A stretch of DNA of 64,000 bases, taken from positions 1 to 64,000 of the forward strand of contig JAVGVS010000306.1 of assembly GCA_032718565.1 (NCBI GenBank), written 5' to 3'. Below, piece after piece: positions 55,901-64,000 of the stretch; the first letter of the stretch is position 1; each line of letters opens with the position of its first letter. A program made the position numbers and the translations under genes. Under the pieces are notes generated by a model, which was not told where the DNA came from, did not search any database, and saw only the letters and a program-made list of their open reading frames with translations. The stretch is from Distichodus sexfasciatus (Eukaryota > Chordata > Actinopteri > Characiformes > Distichodontidae).

Positions 55901-58771
55901 ACAAAATGTTATGATTTAGGAAGATAATATTTCAGCAGTCTCACAGGAACATGTGTTTTTTGAATCAGTTTCTCTGGAAGCGAGTTCAGGGGCTTTTCTG
56001 TCCTTCCACACAGGGCCTTTCACACAAAGCTTTGTGTTTTTTCTCTCTCTCTCCCCTTTTCACATTTTACGGAACTATTTCTGGATATTTATATGTTTCT
56101 TGCTTTGACGGTTAACCGTTCCCCAACTGTTGTCATTGGGATTTTTTTCAATCTCTCTTTGGCAAGGCTAACACGCATAACCTCTGTGTGACTTCTCCTC
56201 TACACGACCCCCTGCACACTTCCTGAGGGAACTTTACCTGCACTAGGCAATGATTCTCTCTTACAGCACTATTTCCTTCCACTTTTATTTCATAGAGATT
56301 TATGTGTGAACCTGATAACTCAAATATTTTCAGATAAAGCTGCGCCCGAAACCTGAGAATCCTCCAGAAATTCTTTTTAAGCCCTTTATTGGCAACATAT
56401 GAAAGAGAGAAGAAATTTGATAAGTTTCTTTCTGCTCTTCATACCAGGAGGTAAAGGCGTAAGAGCAGTGGCCTGAAACCCCATTTAATTTGGAACAAGT
56501 GATGTGTGAGAGTAGGTAAGATTGAGTAAAGTAATAAGAGAGAGAAAGAGAGGGATGGGGGGAAAGGGAGGCCAGGAGAGCTACTAAAAGAGGAGTCATA
56601 CCGATAACCATCCTGTGCTTGGGTACGCCAGCTTGGATCTCATCTTGGACCACTGCTCCTAAATTACTGCACATTTCTTCAATAGACTCCAAGTGCTCCG
56701 GGCAGTGACAGGAGATTTTGTAACGGTCGAACCACACATGAGACAATGCTCCACCCATGGGTGTATATGGCCTGATGAGACACGGCTCAGGTTAAAATAA
56801 AGCAACTCTCAAATCCATCAAATTAGAACTAGAGAAACATTTCATCATCAACATATCAAAAGCCCAATATCTGACCTAAAGCATTTTCTGTTTTAGAGGC
56901 CACATCTGACACTGATATGAATATTTGTGCACATTAATAATAGGATGAATGTTATATACCTTGCTGGTGCTGTGGGGTAGATCATTCGGATATGCTCGAA
57001 CGCCATGTCTCGTTGCAACACATCGCGAATCCATGCTCGTAATCCCCGTCCAGTGTCTCCTAACACATTAAACACAAGCCGTCAGTAAGCTGGTGTTCTA
57101 CTGCAACAGTACTTTAAATTCAAGGGTTATACAGGAGACGGCTAGAGACTTGTTCCAACTATATCAATTCCACACCACAGATAAGGACTATTATTCAGTT
57201 CACGGAGACTAGTAAGGAAAAAAAGATAGGATTTCTGCTTTCTTAAGAAATCTACAGACTACAGCACAACTGATACTTGTTCCCAAGCACAAAGGCTGAT
57301 AACATTCAAAACACTGCAAGCCTTTTAAGTAGGCACTGTAGAACACCAACACAGAATAACACTATGTTAATGAGAATAAAGCTTCTCCTTATTTAATGAA
57401 CATTCTCAGCCTGTCATAGGAATTACATATGAGCCAATACAGCTGTGCAATAGTCTTGAAGAACACACAATGTCAAGTAAGATAAATTCAATCAAACACA
57501 CAATGCTTTAACTATTTTACTGTGTGATAAAAACTTGGACCTAATTCTCAAAGATTAATTTATGAGAGAAGTTTTTTTTAAGCATATTTTTTCCATTTAT
57601 TTCAGATGCACAGTGGTTATCACTGTCGCCTCACAGCAAGTAGGTCTTGAGTTTGATCCTCGGATCGGCCGCAGGGCCCTTCTGAGTGGAATTTGCCTGC
57701 ATTCCTCGTGTTCGCCTGGGTTTTCTCACAGTCAAGTTTAGGTTGACTGGCTACTCTAAATTTTGTCCCCACAGCGCTCTGCAGTGTGTTGAGTCCTGGG
57801 ATAAGGACAGTGCCAGCGGATGAGCAGCTCAGACAATGAATGAATTTATTTCAAGTTTATTTTCCATGAAGAGGAACTCATTTACAGGACTGGACTTCTG
57901 GACTTCCATTCGTAATTTCAGTGACAGTTTCCCTGAGAGCAACTTGGGGTAAAGCAACTTGCCCTTATAATGGCAGAGGCGGATGATGGAGGTAGGATTC
58001 AAACCCACAACCTCTTGTTCCAGAGGCGAGTATCCTAACCACTAGATCACCCAACCCCACATACTGTAAATACTGAAGAAATGTCAATGCAAACAGCAAA
58101 CTGTGTGTAACAAGCAAGAGATTCTAGTGAAAATTAAATTAATGCAAATATAATTCACACTATAAGGAAGGCTGCATTCATTCCATTTATGAGGTGTCAT
58201 GAAACTGGAATGTGAATGATGGACAAACTGTTTGTAGTAGAAGGTTTCAGACAAAGTGTATGGTTTGAAGAGGAATTTCAGACGTCAACGGGAATACCAC
58301 ATAAGTTTGTGTAGTCTGCTGTGTGAGGTTAATCCACAAGAAAGTAAGTTAATATAGCGAAGATGTGGCCAAAAAAACGTCAAAAACACGCTATCCAGAC
58401 AGCAAAAAAACTGATGAATTAAAGCAGCTCATGTTGGAAAATATACCGAGTTTATTTTAGATATTTTCACAGCCCTCACATTTATACTCTACTAATCCTG
58501 TTTACAGCTTATTCGTTTAATATATTATAATTTTATTCGTGTGACAAGGAAATGCTTGAGGAGCTGGTCCGCTGAACGGTAAGAAAAGTTTGCTAGCCTG
58601 CGCTATTCTGCTGCTCAAATTTTCAGGACACGAAAGAAAACATACTAAAGAAAACTTTTAAAATACAGCAGAAATGAAGTTGGCACCTGAGCCGTGGAGG
58701 AAGATGACAGACGCGGTGTGTTTTCCCGTCTGTGAAACCGCACACCGATTTAGTTTCTGAACGGCAGCCAT
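49680..58771 (-). CDS. lyplal1: Lysophospholipase-like protein 1, five coding exons
   Basis: A serine hydrolase of the acyl-protein thioesterase / lysophospholipase family with an alpha/beta-hydrolase fold, cytosolic. Mammalian LYPLAL1 prefers short acyl esters; it has been proposed as a depalmitoylase. Joining the five exons gives 238 residues (human 237) in one open frame. It shows the oxyanion-hole motif FLHGSG (24-29), MIYPTAPAR, VWFDRYKI, CPEHLESIEEMC, the nucleophile elbow GGFSMGG with Ser122, GVFALSSFLNKGS, CHGTADELV with Asp178 and FPDLNHQL with His210, so the triad is complete. ALSSFLNK and the exon phases match human LYPLAL1 better than LYPLA1 or LYPLA2. Introns total over 8 kb and are full of repeats. 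The locus also contains two partial exon duplications. It is transcribed toward preb. Confidence 0.96.
50165..50250 (+). repeat. Family D repeat fragment in lyplal1 intron 4
   Basis: GTTCCCTATTTTCTCCACAA followed by GGGAACATCACC, a short diverged relative of 21615-21785. Confidence 0.35.
50331..50593 (-). pseudogene. Duplicated lyplal1 terminal exon fragment in intron 4
   Basis: A 263-bp direct copy of 49508-49770. It carries the last 29 codons plus stop of lyplal1, including the codon for the catalytic His, and an AATAAA signal (minus strand, 50454-50459). It has no splice acceptor, because the copy begins inside the exon. Two codons differ (Arg to Tyr and Leu to Ile in the LRSWLLK stretch). 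It cannot act as a normal exon, but its poly(A) signal lies upstream of the true last exon. Confidence 0.9.
50915..50985 (+). repeat. Family D repeat with CTCF-like motif
   Basis: GTTGTCATTCCCTATTTTGA followed by GACCACAAGGGGGCGTC (50947-50963) and GGGGAACTGTGATG. The core is close to the CTCF consensus. Confidence 0.5.
50992..51198 (-). repeat. SINE family A in lyplal1 intron 4
   Basis: Reverse copy directly after the family D unit: AAGTGAGTGATTATTTGTCA, TTGACCCATCTGTGAAAGAG and GGGACTTGAGCCGGAGACC. Confidence 0.9.
51603..51718 (-). CDS. lyplal1: lyplal1 coding exon 4
   Basis: Acceptor TTTCAATGAAG, donor CAA|GTACGT. Encodes residues 119-157: GGFSMGGAMALHLACRYHQD, then VAGVFALSSFLNKGSIVYQ. 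Contains the nucleophile Ser122. Enters in phase 1, leaves in phase 0. Confidence 0.96.
51709..52143. repeat. Intron 3 segment with a degenerate second copy at 54022-54270
   Basis: Starts in the last bases of exon 4 (GAAACCACCTT). Shares AAATATTTTACAA, ATGGTAAGTATTTTA, GAAGATACAACTC and CGATTCATCACAT motifs with 54022-54270 in the same order. The copy here has an extra insertion between about 51775 and 51955. Confidence 0.6.
52184..53224. mobile_element. hAT-like element in lyplal1 intron 3, split by another element
   Basis: Ends TAGGAATTCACCAATC and, in reverse, TAGGGATGCACCGATC (13 of 16 match). The flanks GACTTAAC (52176-52183) and GATTTAAC (53225-53232) form an 8-bp target duplication with one mismatch. 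A 406-bp insertion (52566-52971) splits it. A shorter relative without the insertion is at 26690-27135. No transposase frame. Confidence 0.85.
52566..52971. mobile_element. Second hAT-like element nested in the first
   Basis: Starts TAGAGGTCGACCGATATGGG and ends CCGATATCGCGCCTCTA, with repeated CCGATAT motifs at both ends. The flanks GTTGCTCG (52558-52565) and GTTGCTTG (52972-52979) are an 8-bp target duplication with one mismatch. The related copy at 26893 reads GTGTTGTGTTGCTTGTTCTG, the unoccupied state. Non-coding. Confidence 0.9.
53355..53895. repeat. Dispersed repeat with ATTCGATTCGAT / ATGCATCGATTA motifs
   Basis: The left part has TAGAGGTGTGAACCTTCACT and ACGATTCGATTCGATCACGA. The right part has TCGATGTAGAATCGTCCATG and CGATGCATCGATTATGTG. 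A further small element lies inside (53566-53819). Confidence 0.5.
53566..53819. mobile_element. Miniature element nested in 53355-53895
   Basis: Ends CAGGGGTTTTCAACTG and, in reverse, CGGAGGTTTTCAACCG. An inverted relative is at 13504-13784, and a fragment (TTTCAGTAGTAAAACTGG) lies in preb intron 5. Target duplication not clear. Confidence 0.65.
54022..54270. repeat. Degenerate duplicate of the exon 4 / intron 3 boundary of lyplal1
   Basis: Starts GAAACCACCTT like the exon 4 boundary and continues in the same order as 51709-52143 (CATATTTTACAACATGGTAA, GAATGAAGATTCAACTCGC, CGCGATTCACCACATGC). Coding bases beyond the first few are absent, so this is an old partial duplication. Confidence 0.55.
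54271..55015. other. lyplal1 intron 3, mostly unique AT-rich DNA
   Basis: Near 54806-54900 a fragment (AACTAGGGGTGGACTGATAC, CAATATCGATTATTAATAAT) looks like one end of another hAT-type repeat. No exon seen. Confidence 0.4.
55018..55137 (-). repeat. SINE family A, short
   Basis: Reverse copy reduced to GTGCACCACAACGGATTGTG, TGCTCATGAGTACATCAGTG and CCCTAACCGTTACGCTACCA. Most of the body is deleted. Confidence 0.8.
55138..56601. other. lyplal1 intron 3, nothing recognised
   Basis: A minus-strand frame at 55522-55881 has no family resemblance. No repeat was identified with confidence. Confidence 0.4.
56602..56771 (-). CDS. lyplal1: lyplal1 coding exon 3
   Basis: Acceptor CATCAG|GCCATA, donor ATCG|GTATGA. 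Encodes residues 62-118: PYTPMGGALSHVWFDRYKIS, CPEHLESIEEMCSNL and PKHRMVIG. Enters in phase 2, leaves in phase 1. Confidence 0.95.
56960..57059 (-). CDS. lyplal1: lyplal1 coding exon 2
   Basis: Acceptor AATGTGTTAG, donor GCAAG|GTATAT. Encodes residues 29-61: GDTGRGLRAWIRDVLQRDMA, then FEHIRMIYPTAPA. Enters in phase 1, leaves in phase 2. Confidence 0.95.
57600..57845 (+). repeat. SINE family B in lyplal1 intron 1
   Basis: Plus copy: GATGCACAGTGGTTATCACT, GTTTGATCCTCGGATC, TGGAATTTGCCTGCATTCC, GTTCGCCTGGGTTTTCTCAC, then AGACAATGAATGAA. Confidence 0.88.
57850..58058 (-). repeat. SINE family C in lyplal1 intron 1
   Basis: Reverse copy joined to the preceding SINE: ACAGTTTCCCTGAGAGCAAC, AGGATTCAAACCCACAACC and CTAACCACTAGATCACCCAA. 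The 3' end of the element is replaced. Confidence 0.85.
58059..58686. other. lyplal1 intron 1, unique sequence
   Basis: No exon or repeat recognised between the SINE pair and exon 1. Confidence 0.4.
58687..58771 (-). CDS. lyplal1: lyplal1 coding exon 1
   Basis: Encodes residues 1-28 plus one base: MAAVQKLNRCAVSQTGKHTA, then SVIFLHGS. Donor CTCAG|GTGCCA, phase 1. The start matches the vertebrate MAA start. The overlapping plus-strand frame beginning at 58770 is only a shadow. Confidence 0.95.
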
Positions 58772-60236
58772 GACGACCTCACATAAATCTCGCGATGATT
58801 GGAGCGGGACGTCACCTGGTCCGAGCCACAGACCTACAAATCAATTTCCCGGAAACGTGCTTCAGGTAAATGACATAGAGATCGCTGATATGAAAGTTGC
58901 GCGTGAACAAACGGCACCGGTGAGCCAAAACATTATGAACAGATTCGTACTCATAATTCATTAAAACAGTCTTGAGGCACAATTCTTATGGTTTGATTTA
59001 AAAGAGATATGGTTTGATATGATGTAGTTTCTCAGATTTTTATACTACATGTTCAATTAGCTGAACCATTTTTAAGTAATACAAATAGTAATACAGTTTT
59101 ACACTAGACTGGTGTGAGCAAAACTCTGTTCAGGACTTTGACCACTGCTTATTTTGGGAGGTTGTAACATAAGGCCAGGCCCACACATATATGAAATTAT
59201 TTTGATTTTGTGAGAAACAAATTTATGAATGAGTTTTTTTTTTTAATGGTAATGTTCCTCAGCTTCAGAATGTAAAATTTGAAATATACCTGAAGGGGTA
59301 GCACCCAGGTTTATCAAGCTAAAATCCAGGCCAGAGTTTTGTTTTCACTATTTATGTAATATCCATTACAGACTGGTTTGTTCGCCTGGTTAATTAATGA
59401 TGTAGAATAATAAACAGACTGGATTTGTGCTAATGAAATTGCTAACATGTTTAATCACCTTTAATACCATTTTATATAATAGAGACAATGTTACCATTAT
59501 GGCCAGCATTTCAGTTTCCTTGACAGTTTTGGGAAAAGCGTCAGATTCTGTACAGTGAACAACAAATTTAAATAATTTCAGAAGAGCATCAGTCATATGC
59601 TTTCTTACTATTTTATGTGTTGTATCAGGTAAGAAAGCAAAAAGTGCAGTTTTTCAGCACTGTGAATGTGTTTTATTTGGGTTACATCACAGGTCATAAT
59701 AATCATCTGTTCCATCAGAGTAACGTTATGACTTTACATTCTGGAGACTAATTGAAATGAAGGGCAAACTATCCAAACTAACCATCTTGTTCCATGTACA
59801 TACATAGAAGTGCCTTGTTGCCTTGCTCAGGGTCACGGTTGTGGTAGGCCTTAAAGTAGCATGTGAATTCCGAAGCTTAAAAATAGCTTTAAGTGTTGAA
59901 ATGTTTAACTGAACAAATGATATTATTTGTACTGCAGAAGGTTTTGATACACTCTGACAAGAGCACACATTCCCATGCGATAACCTTATTTGACATCTGG
60001 CACCAATGATCCTGGCCACCCAAGTATGCAATTAGCAAAGAAAATAGCAATAGATATGATGACAAATTTGAAGTGTAGAACAGAAAGGACAGTTTGACAG
60101 AATAATGGTCAGACCAAACTTGCTAACACCTGCAGACCATTTAAAATGCCCACAGAGTGTTTTGGAAGTCAGTGTTGGACTTTTACCTTGAATCAGTGGA
60201 AGAAGATCTTTTCATCATGTTGATGTGAATTAAAAA
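58772..60236. other. 5' flank of lyplal1
   Basis: CG-containing sequence directly beyond the start codon (CTCGCGATGATTGGAGCGGG, with ATTGG, the reverse of a CCAAT box, at 58796) may be the promoter on the minus strand. From about 58960 the DNA is AT-rich with no gene recognised. Confidence 0.3.
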
Positions 60237-60449
60237 CTGTGTGATTGTCATTATGAACACAGCACACAGTGCACCACAACCTCAGTGTGACCTCGGCATT
60301 TGACCCATCCGTGAAGAAACAGCGGGCAGCTTTTTGGCAGTGCCCGGAGTGCAATGCTTAGGGACGGTACCTTGCTCATGAGTACTTCAGTGGTACTTTG
60401 ACCGCTCAGGGACTTGAATCTCCCTAACCATTACATTACCAACTGCTGA
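60237..60449 (-). repeat. SINE family A
   Basis: Reverse copy: GTGTGATTGTCATTATGAAC, TTTGACCCATCCGTGAAGAA, TGCTCATGAGTACTTCAGTG and CTAACCATTACATTACCAAC. Confidence 0.88.
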
Positions 60450-61984
60450 TGAAGCTGGTGCAAGAATCAGACAAATAGAAGATAATACATGTTACAACAG
60501 TTAATTCATGATTTATAATTTAACTAATAACTAATAATAAAACTATAAGGTAAATTTATGTAATGTGTAGTGTTATGCAACACTAGAAAAACCAATTTTT
60601 TGGCAGCCTAAACTTTGCTGTAATCCTTTCTTTGTGAAAATAAAGCCAGTGCTACTGTAGCAACTCTGAGGTCTTGAGGTCTTTTGTTCTGTCTCTCTTG
60701 TGACTTGAGGGCTTATCTTTTATTTCTGATGCTATTTGGGACCCTGTTAGTCTGAAAAAAAAACAAAAAACGGACCACGTAGCTCCATAAAAGCCCCGTC
60801 TGATAAAAACTTATCCCACTCTGCTGCACTGAGCCCTATCGTGAGCAGAGATTTGGTGGAATGTCTGGATCTACAGTTCAGTTTAAACACATTCTGGTGC
60901 CTTATCTTTAATAAACATAGATCTGTTTTACTTTGATTCTGGTATATTTCAGTCGCTATGCACACCCGGACCACACATTCTGTGTCCTAAGCCCAACTCT
61001 CCAAAATACTGTCATTATGCAGGAGACATCAGTCAAATTGCTTGTGTGTGTTTGCATGTCCAAAGAGAAAAAGAGAGAGTCCACATGCATGTGTGGCCAA
61101 CCAGACAAATTACCTGGATCATTTCCCCAGCATGTGACACTGACGATAATTCACTTCTAGTGTCTGTTTATTCCCTCTCTTCTCAGGCAGTTATGTATTG
61201 TGAGGGAATTGAGCTTCTTCATTTGGCAGGCAGCTTTAAAACTTCACTCTGATTGTCTCGCTGAGTGAACCACATTCTTGTAGAAGAAAGTAGGTTTCCA
61301 TGCAACACTGGCAGAAAGAACCTCGGTTTTGAGAGCTAAGTGGTGATAAAAGAGGGTTTGATGGTTTATTTTATGGGGAATTATGGTGGTTATTGATGCC
61401 TGAGAGCGGTTGATTTGTCTTGTAAAACCCAAAGTACAGTAAACACGGATTGTAAATGTTAATGTTGCATGTGACATAAATCCTCATGGAACCCACAGTG
61501 TTCCACAGCGTGTGCCATCTAATGTATATCTGCTTATCTGAATTAAAGATTCATCCCATTTTGCACTTAACACCACAACAGTGTAAACTGTCAAGTTAAA
61601 AATCTAAATTTTATATGTCCATTAATGTTTGACTGCTGTTTAATGTTGGGTATGATTGCCAAGAACACCCATTTATATCAGAAAAAATTTACAATTGTGC
61701 CTGTTCAGTTGTAATGTTCTTTCACCTACGTTGCCAAACACTGGGAACTTGCATCAATTAAATCTACAAAAAGAAGTTTAGTGCACTATAATAATAAGGG
61801 GAAAAAACACCAGTGAACTCCCTGTAGGGAGGTCTCGATCTGTCTTTGAGAGAGAACATTTAAAGTTATTAAATGCAATAAAGTTAAATGGCAAGATTAA
61901 GTAAAGTGCTCAGGTAAAAAGACTTGAATATACAGAACTCTAGAAAAATCCGCAGATACTCAACAGACAGGATTATAATACTCT
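60450..61984. other. Intergenic DNA, nothing recognised
   Basis: AT-rich. No gene, splice structure or complete repeat found. Confidence 0.4.
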
Positions 61985-61985
61985 C

Positions 61986-62171
61986 TGTGCTATGGATGAC
62001 ACGTCTAACTACGGATCAGAAGATTCTAGGTTTGACTCCTGGGTGGCTGCCCTTGTTACCTGCCCACTGCTGTATCATGGAGGGGTCAAATGTATAGGCC
62101 ACATTTGGTTGTGGTGTACTGTGTGCTGTGCTGGGATGAGTTCACAATGACAAATAATCTTTCACTTTCAA
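61986..62171 (+). repeat. SINE family A, degenerate
   Basis: AGGTTTGACTCCTGGG (B-box-like), GAGGGGTCAAATGTATAGGC, GTGTGCTGTGCTGGGATGAG and ACAATGACAAATAATC. Confidence 0.8.
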
Positions 62172-62179
62172 TAGGCGTT

Positions 62180-62545
62180 AATATTCATTCATTCATTATC
62201 CGAACCACTTAATCCCAAACGCGGAGGGGACTGGAGCCCATCCCAGGAACTTACGAGGCGGGCGAACAACCCTGTGTAGATGCCAACACACCACAGGACA
62301 CGCAAACTCATACAATCACACTCTCACTCACGCCTTACAGGTCAATTTAGAGTCACCCATCAACCTATAGTGCATGCTTTTGGACTGTGGGAGGAAACTG
62401 GAGAACCCAGAGAAAACACACACAAACACGGGGAGAGCACGCAAATTCCACACAGAAAGGCCCTACGGCAGACCCGAGGACCGCACCCAGGACCTTCCCG
62501 CTGTGGGGCGGCAGCGCTAACCACTGCGCCACCGTGCTGCCCGGC
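62180..62545 (-). repeat. SINE family B, near full length
   Basis: Reverse copy: ATTCATTCATTATCCGAACC, CTTAATCCCAAACGCGGAGG, GTCAATTTAGAGTCACCC, GCATGCTTTTGGACTGTGGG, AACACGGGGAGAGCACGC, and a head with CGCTAACCACTGCGCCACCG. Confidence 0.92.
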
Positions 62546-62655
62546 CTTAATATTATTTTCCAAATTAAAAATTCAATTTTACAGACATCACACAGAAAAC
62601 ACAACTTCTCCCTTGCTAAAAGTGGAACTGCCACCCCAGAAATAAATTACCGCTT

Positions 62656-63185
62656 TTAGTCAAAGTCAAAGTAAACTTTATTGTCATCTTTGCTATATAC
62701 TTTACAGATACATAGAGAGACGAGACGACGTGGCTCCAGTTTTAACAGTGCAGTAGGAAAAAGGGAACAAAGAACAATTAAGGCACATGGAATAAACAAT
62801 AATAAATAAAGTACAGAATATACATTTTAAACTAGACATGGAATATTAAATATAACTTTAAACTAGAACTAGAATTAGAAATAGAGGTAGATAGAGAGAC
62901 AGTTTGGATGCAGTATTACCTACAATGTGGAATTGACTTTTACACTTTTACATTGGATGTGCAGGAGGTTAGAAACAGTTATAGTGTGAAAAGAATTCTA
63001 TATCCAGTCAATTTATACATTCAATATTCAATGTTCAATATTTGTGCAAATAGTGGCAGTAGTGCAAAAGCATTTATTGCAGTGTTGTGTCAACAGTCAT
63101 TTGAGGAGGAAATAGTCCGTATAGCAGCAAAAATAAAGTGCATCACCGCGACGGTGATGTGTAAAGTGCAGTGGTGCACTTAGTT
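62656..63185. repeat. Unclassified dispersed repeat, longer copy
   Basis: Begins AGTCAAAGTCAAAGTAAACT, shares GTGGCTCCAGTTTTAACAG with 16670, and continues through TTAAACTAGA repeats to AATATTTGTGCAAATAGTGG. A 91-codon frame here has no family resemblance. Could be a retroelement 3' end. Confidence 0.5.
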
Positions 63186-64000
63186 CACAGTCTGGGTGTG
63201 TGAGTGGGAGGGAAGTGTGAGGGCAGGAAGTGTGTTCAAGTGTGTTTTAAGAGGTAAAGGTTTATTCAAATCTAAAACCTGTCACTTGATGCTTATTCCA
63301 ACACTTTTTTCAATTAGCGTTGGAACTCTGCAAAGTAAAAACTAGCAGAACAGAATAGCTTATGGTTTAGGCAGGAGTGGGAGTGTGCTAATGGGATTGT
63401 ACTCAGTGTGTATGTTCATTCATAACATGCTTCTGTCTCATCATTTTTGCTTTATGTTTCACACGCTGCCACTGTTCCTTTCATTGTTTTTTTATAAGGT
63501 CAATGTATGCGCATGAATTCTATGCCAAATCAAACCAACATGTCTCTTTTTAACTTGCCACTTTTATGTGGCTCACTTACACACTCACACACGCTCTCAC
63601 ACACATTCAGCTTCGCCGTCATTACTTTCCCCTAATGTCACACTGATGACTTATATACACAGACCTGTCACGAGGGCAACAAGGACCCAATCTGTCTCCA
63701 TTTCGGGGTCAAAAATCCCCCAACACCCTAAAGCAACACTCACACGCTCCATTTTCGTTTCGTTTCACCGGGGGAGGGAAAAAATAAAAAAGTGGGGCAT
63801 ATTGAGTCAGAGAGGACAACGATTGCTTCTGTTAATACCTGCTTCTGGTTTTATCATATTGGAAAACTTTGCAGCAAGGGGGAAGACCACTGAGATGACG
63901 GCAGCGGCGGCGATTTTTCACCGCTCTGTTTTTCTTTTACCTCCTTTTTATGCCGTCTTTTTAAAAAAGAATGATCTCACCGGTTAGTCCCCAGAAAACT
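63186..64000. other. Intergenic DNA to the window end
   Basis: CA-rich patch at 63579-63608. A plus-strand frame at 63568-63987 is partly built from that repeat and has no recognised domain. Nothing else to annotate. Confidence 0.4.

Noticed and set aside
58770..58964. 64-codon plus-strand frame starting at the lyplal1 start codon
   Set aside because: Overlaps the palindromic CATG at the lyplal1 ATG; no homology, taken as chance.
62908..63183. 91-codon frame within the dispersed repeat
   Set aside because: No resemblance to reverse transcriptase or any other retroelement protein that I could recognise.
63568..63987. 139-codon plus-strand frame near the right edge
   Set aside because: Begins in a CA repeat giving His/Thr/Ser runs and shows no domain; the window end prevents further judgement.

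Overview
The window looks like nuclear DNA of a teleost fish. It holds split protein-coding genes with GT-AG introns and vertebrate orthologues, and a very high load of fish-type short interspersed repeats: tRNA-derived SINEs, small hAT-like and Tc1-like elements, and CA/CT microsatellites. I cannot name the species. No operons, CRISPR arrays, rRNA genes, or stand-alone tRNA genes were seen.

Three genes can be supported. (1) adcy3 (adenylate cyclase 3), minus strand: the first coding exon at 1683-2357. The rest of the gene runs off the left edge. (2) preb (prolactin regulatory element-binding protein, the vertebrate SEC12), plus strand: nine coding exons from 8856 to 12674, giving an intact 427-residue frame. 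(3) lyplal1 (lysophospholipase-like 1), minus strand: five coding exons from 58771 down to 49680, giving an intact 238-residue frame with a complete Ser-Asp-His triad. adcy3 and preb are head to head, 6.5 kb apart. preb and lyplal1 are tail to tail across about 37 kb with no recognisable gene. The three genes share no pathway that I can see: cAMP signalling, COPII vesicle budding and a serine hydrolase. Their proximity is chromosomal neighbourhood only.

Layout: 1-1682 adcy3 intron; 1683-2357 adcy3 exon; 2358-8818 divergent 5' region with SINEs and CT repeats; 8819-13350 preb; 13351-49600 gene-free and repeat-rich (SINE families here called A, B and C, hAT-like and Tc1-like remnants, a 0.6-kb minisatellite, a long-TIR element, a GA tract); 49600-58771 lyplal1 with large repeat-filled introns; 58772-64000 5' flank with repeats.

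The most informative structure lies in the repeats. Several small elements carry 8-bp target-site duplications that can be read directly. One is inserted immediately beside a preb splice donor. One hAT-like element lies inside another in lyplal1 intron 3, with a related uninterrupted copy 26 kb away. Two copies of a near-palindromic element each have flanking 8-bp repeats. lyplal1 also carries a recent 263-bp duplication of its terminal exon and poly(A) signal inside its last intron. I found no new biochemical system.
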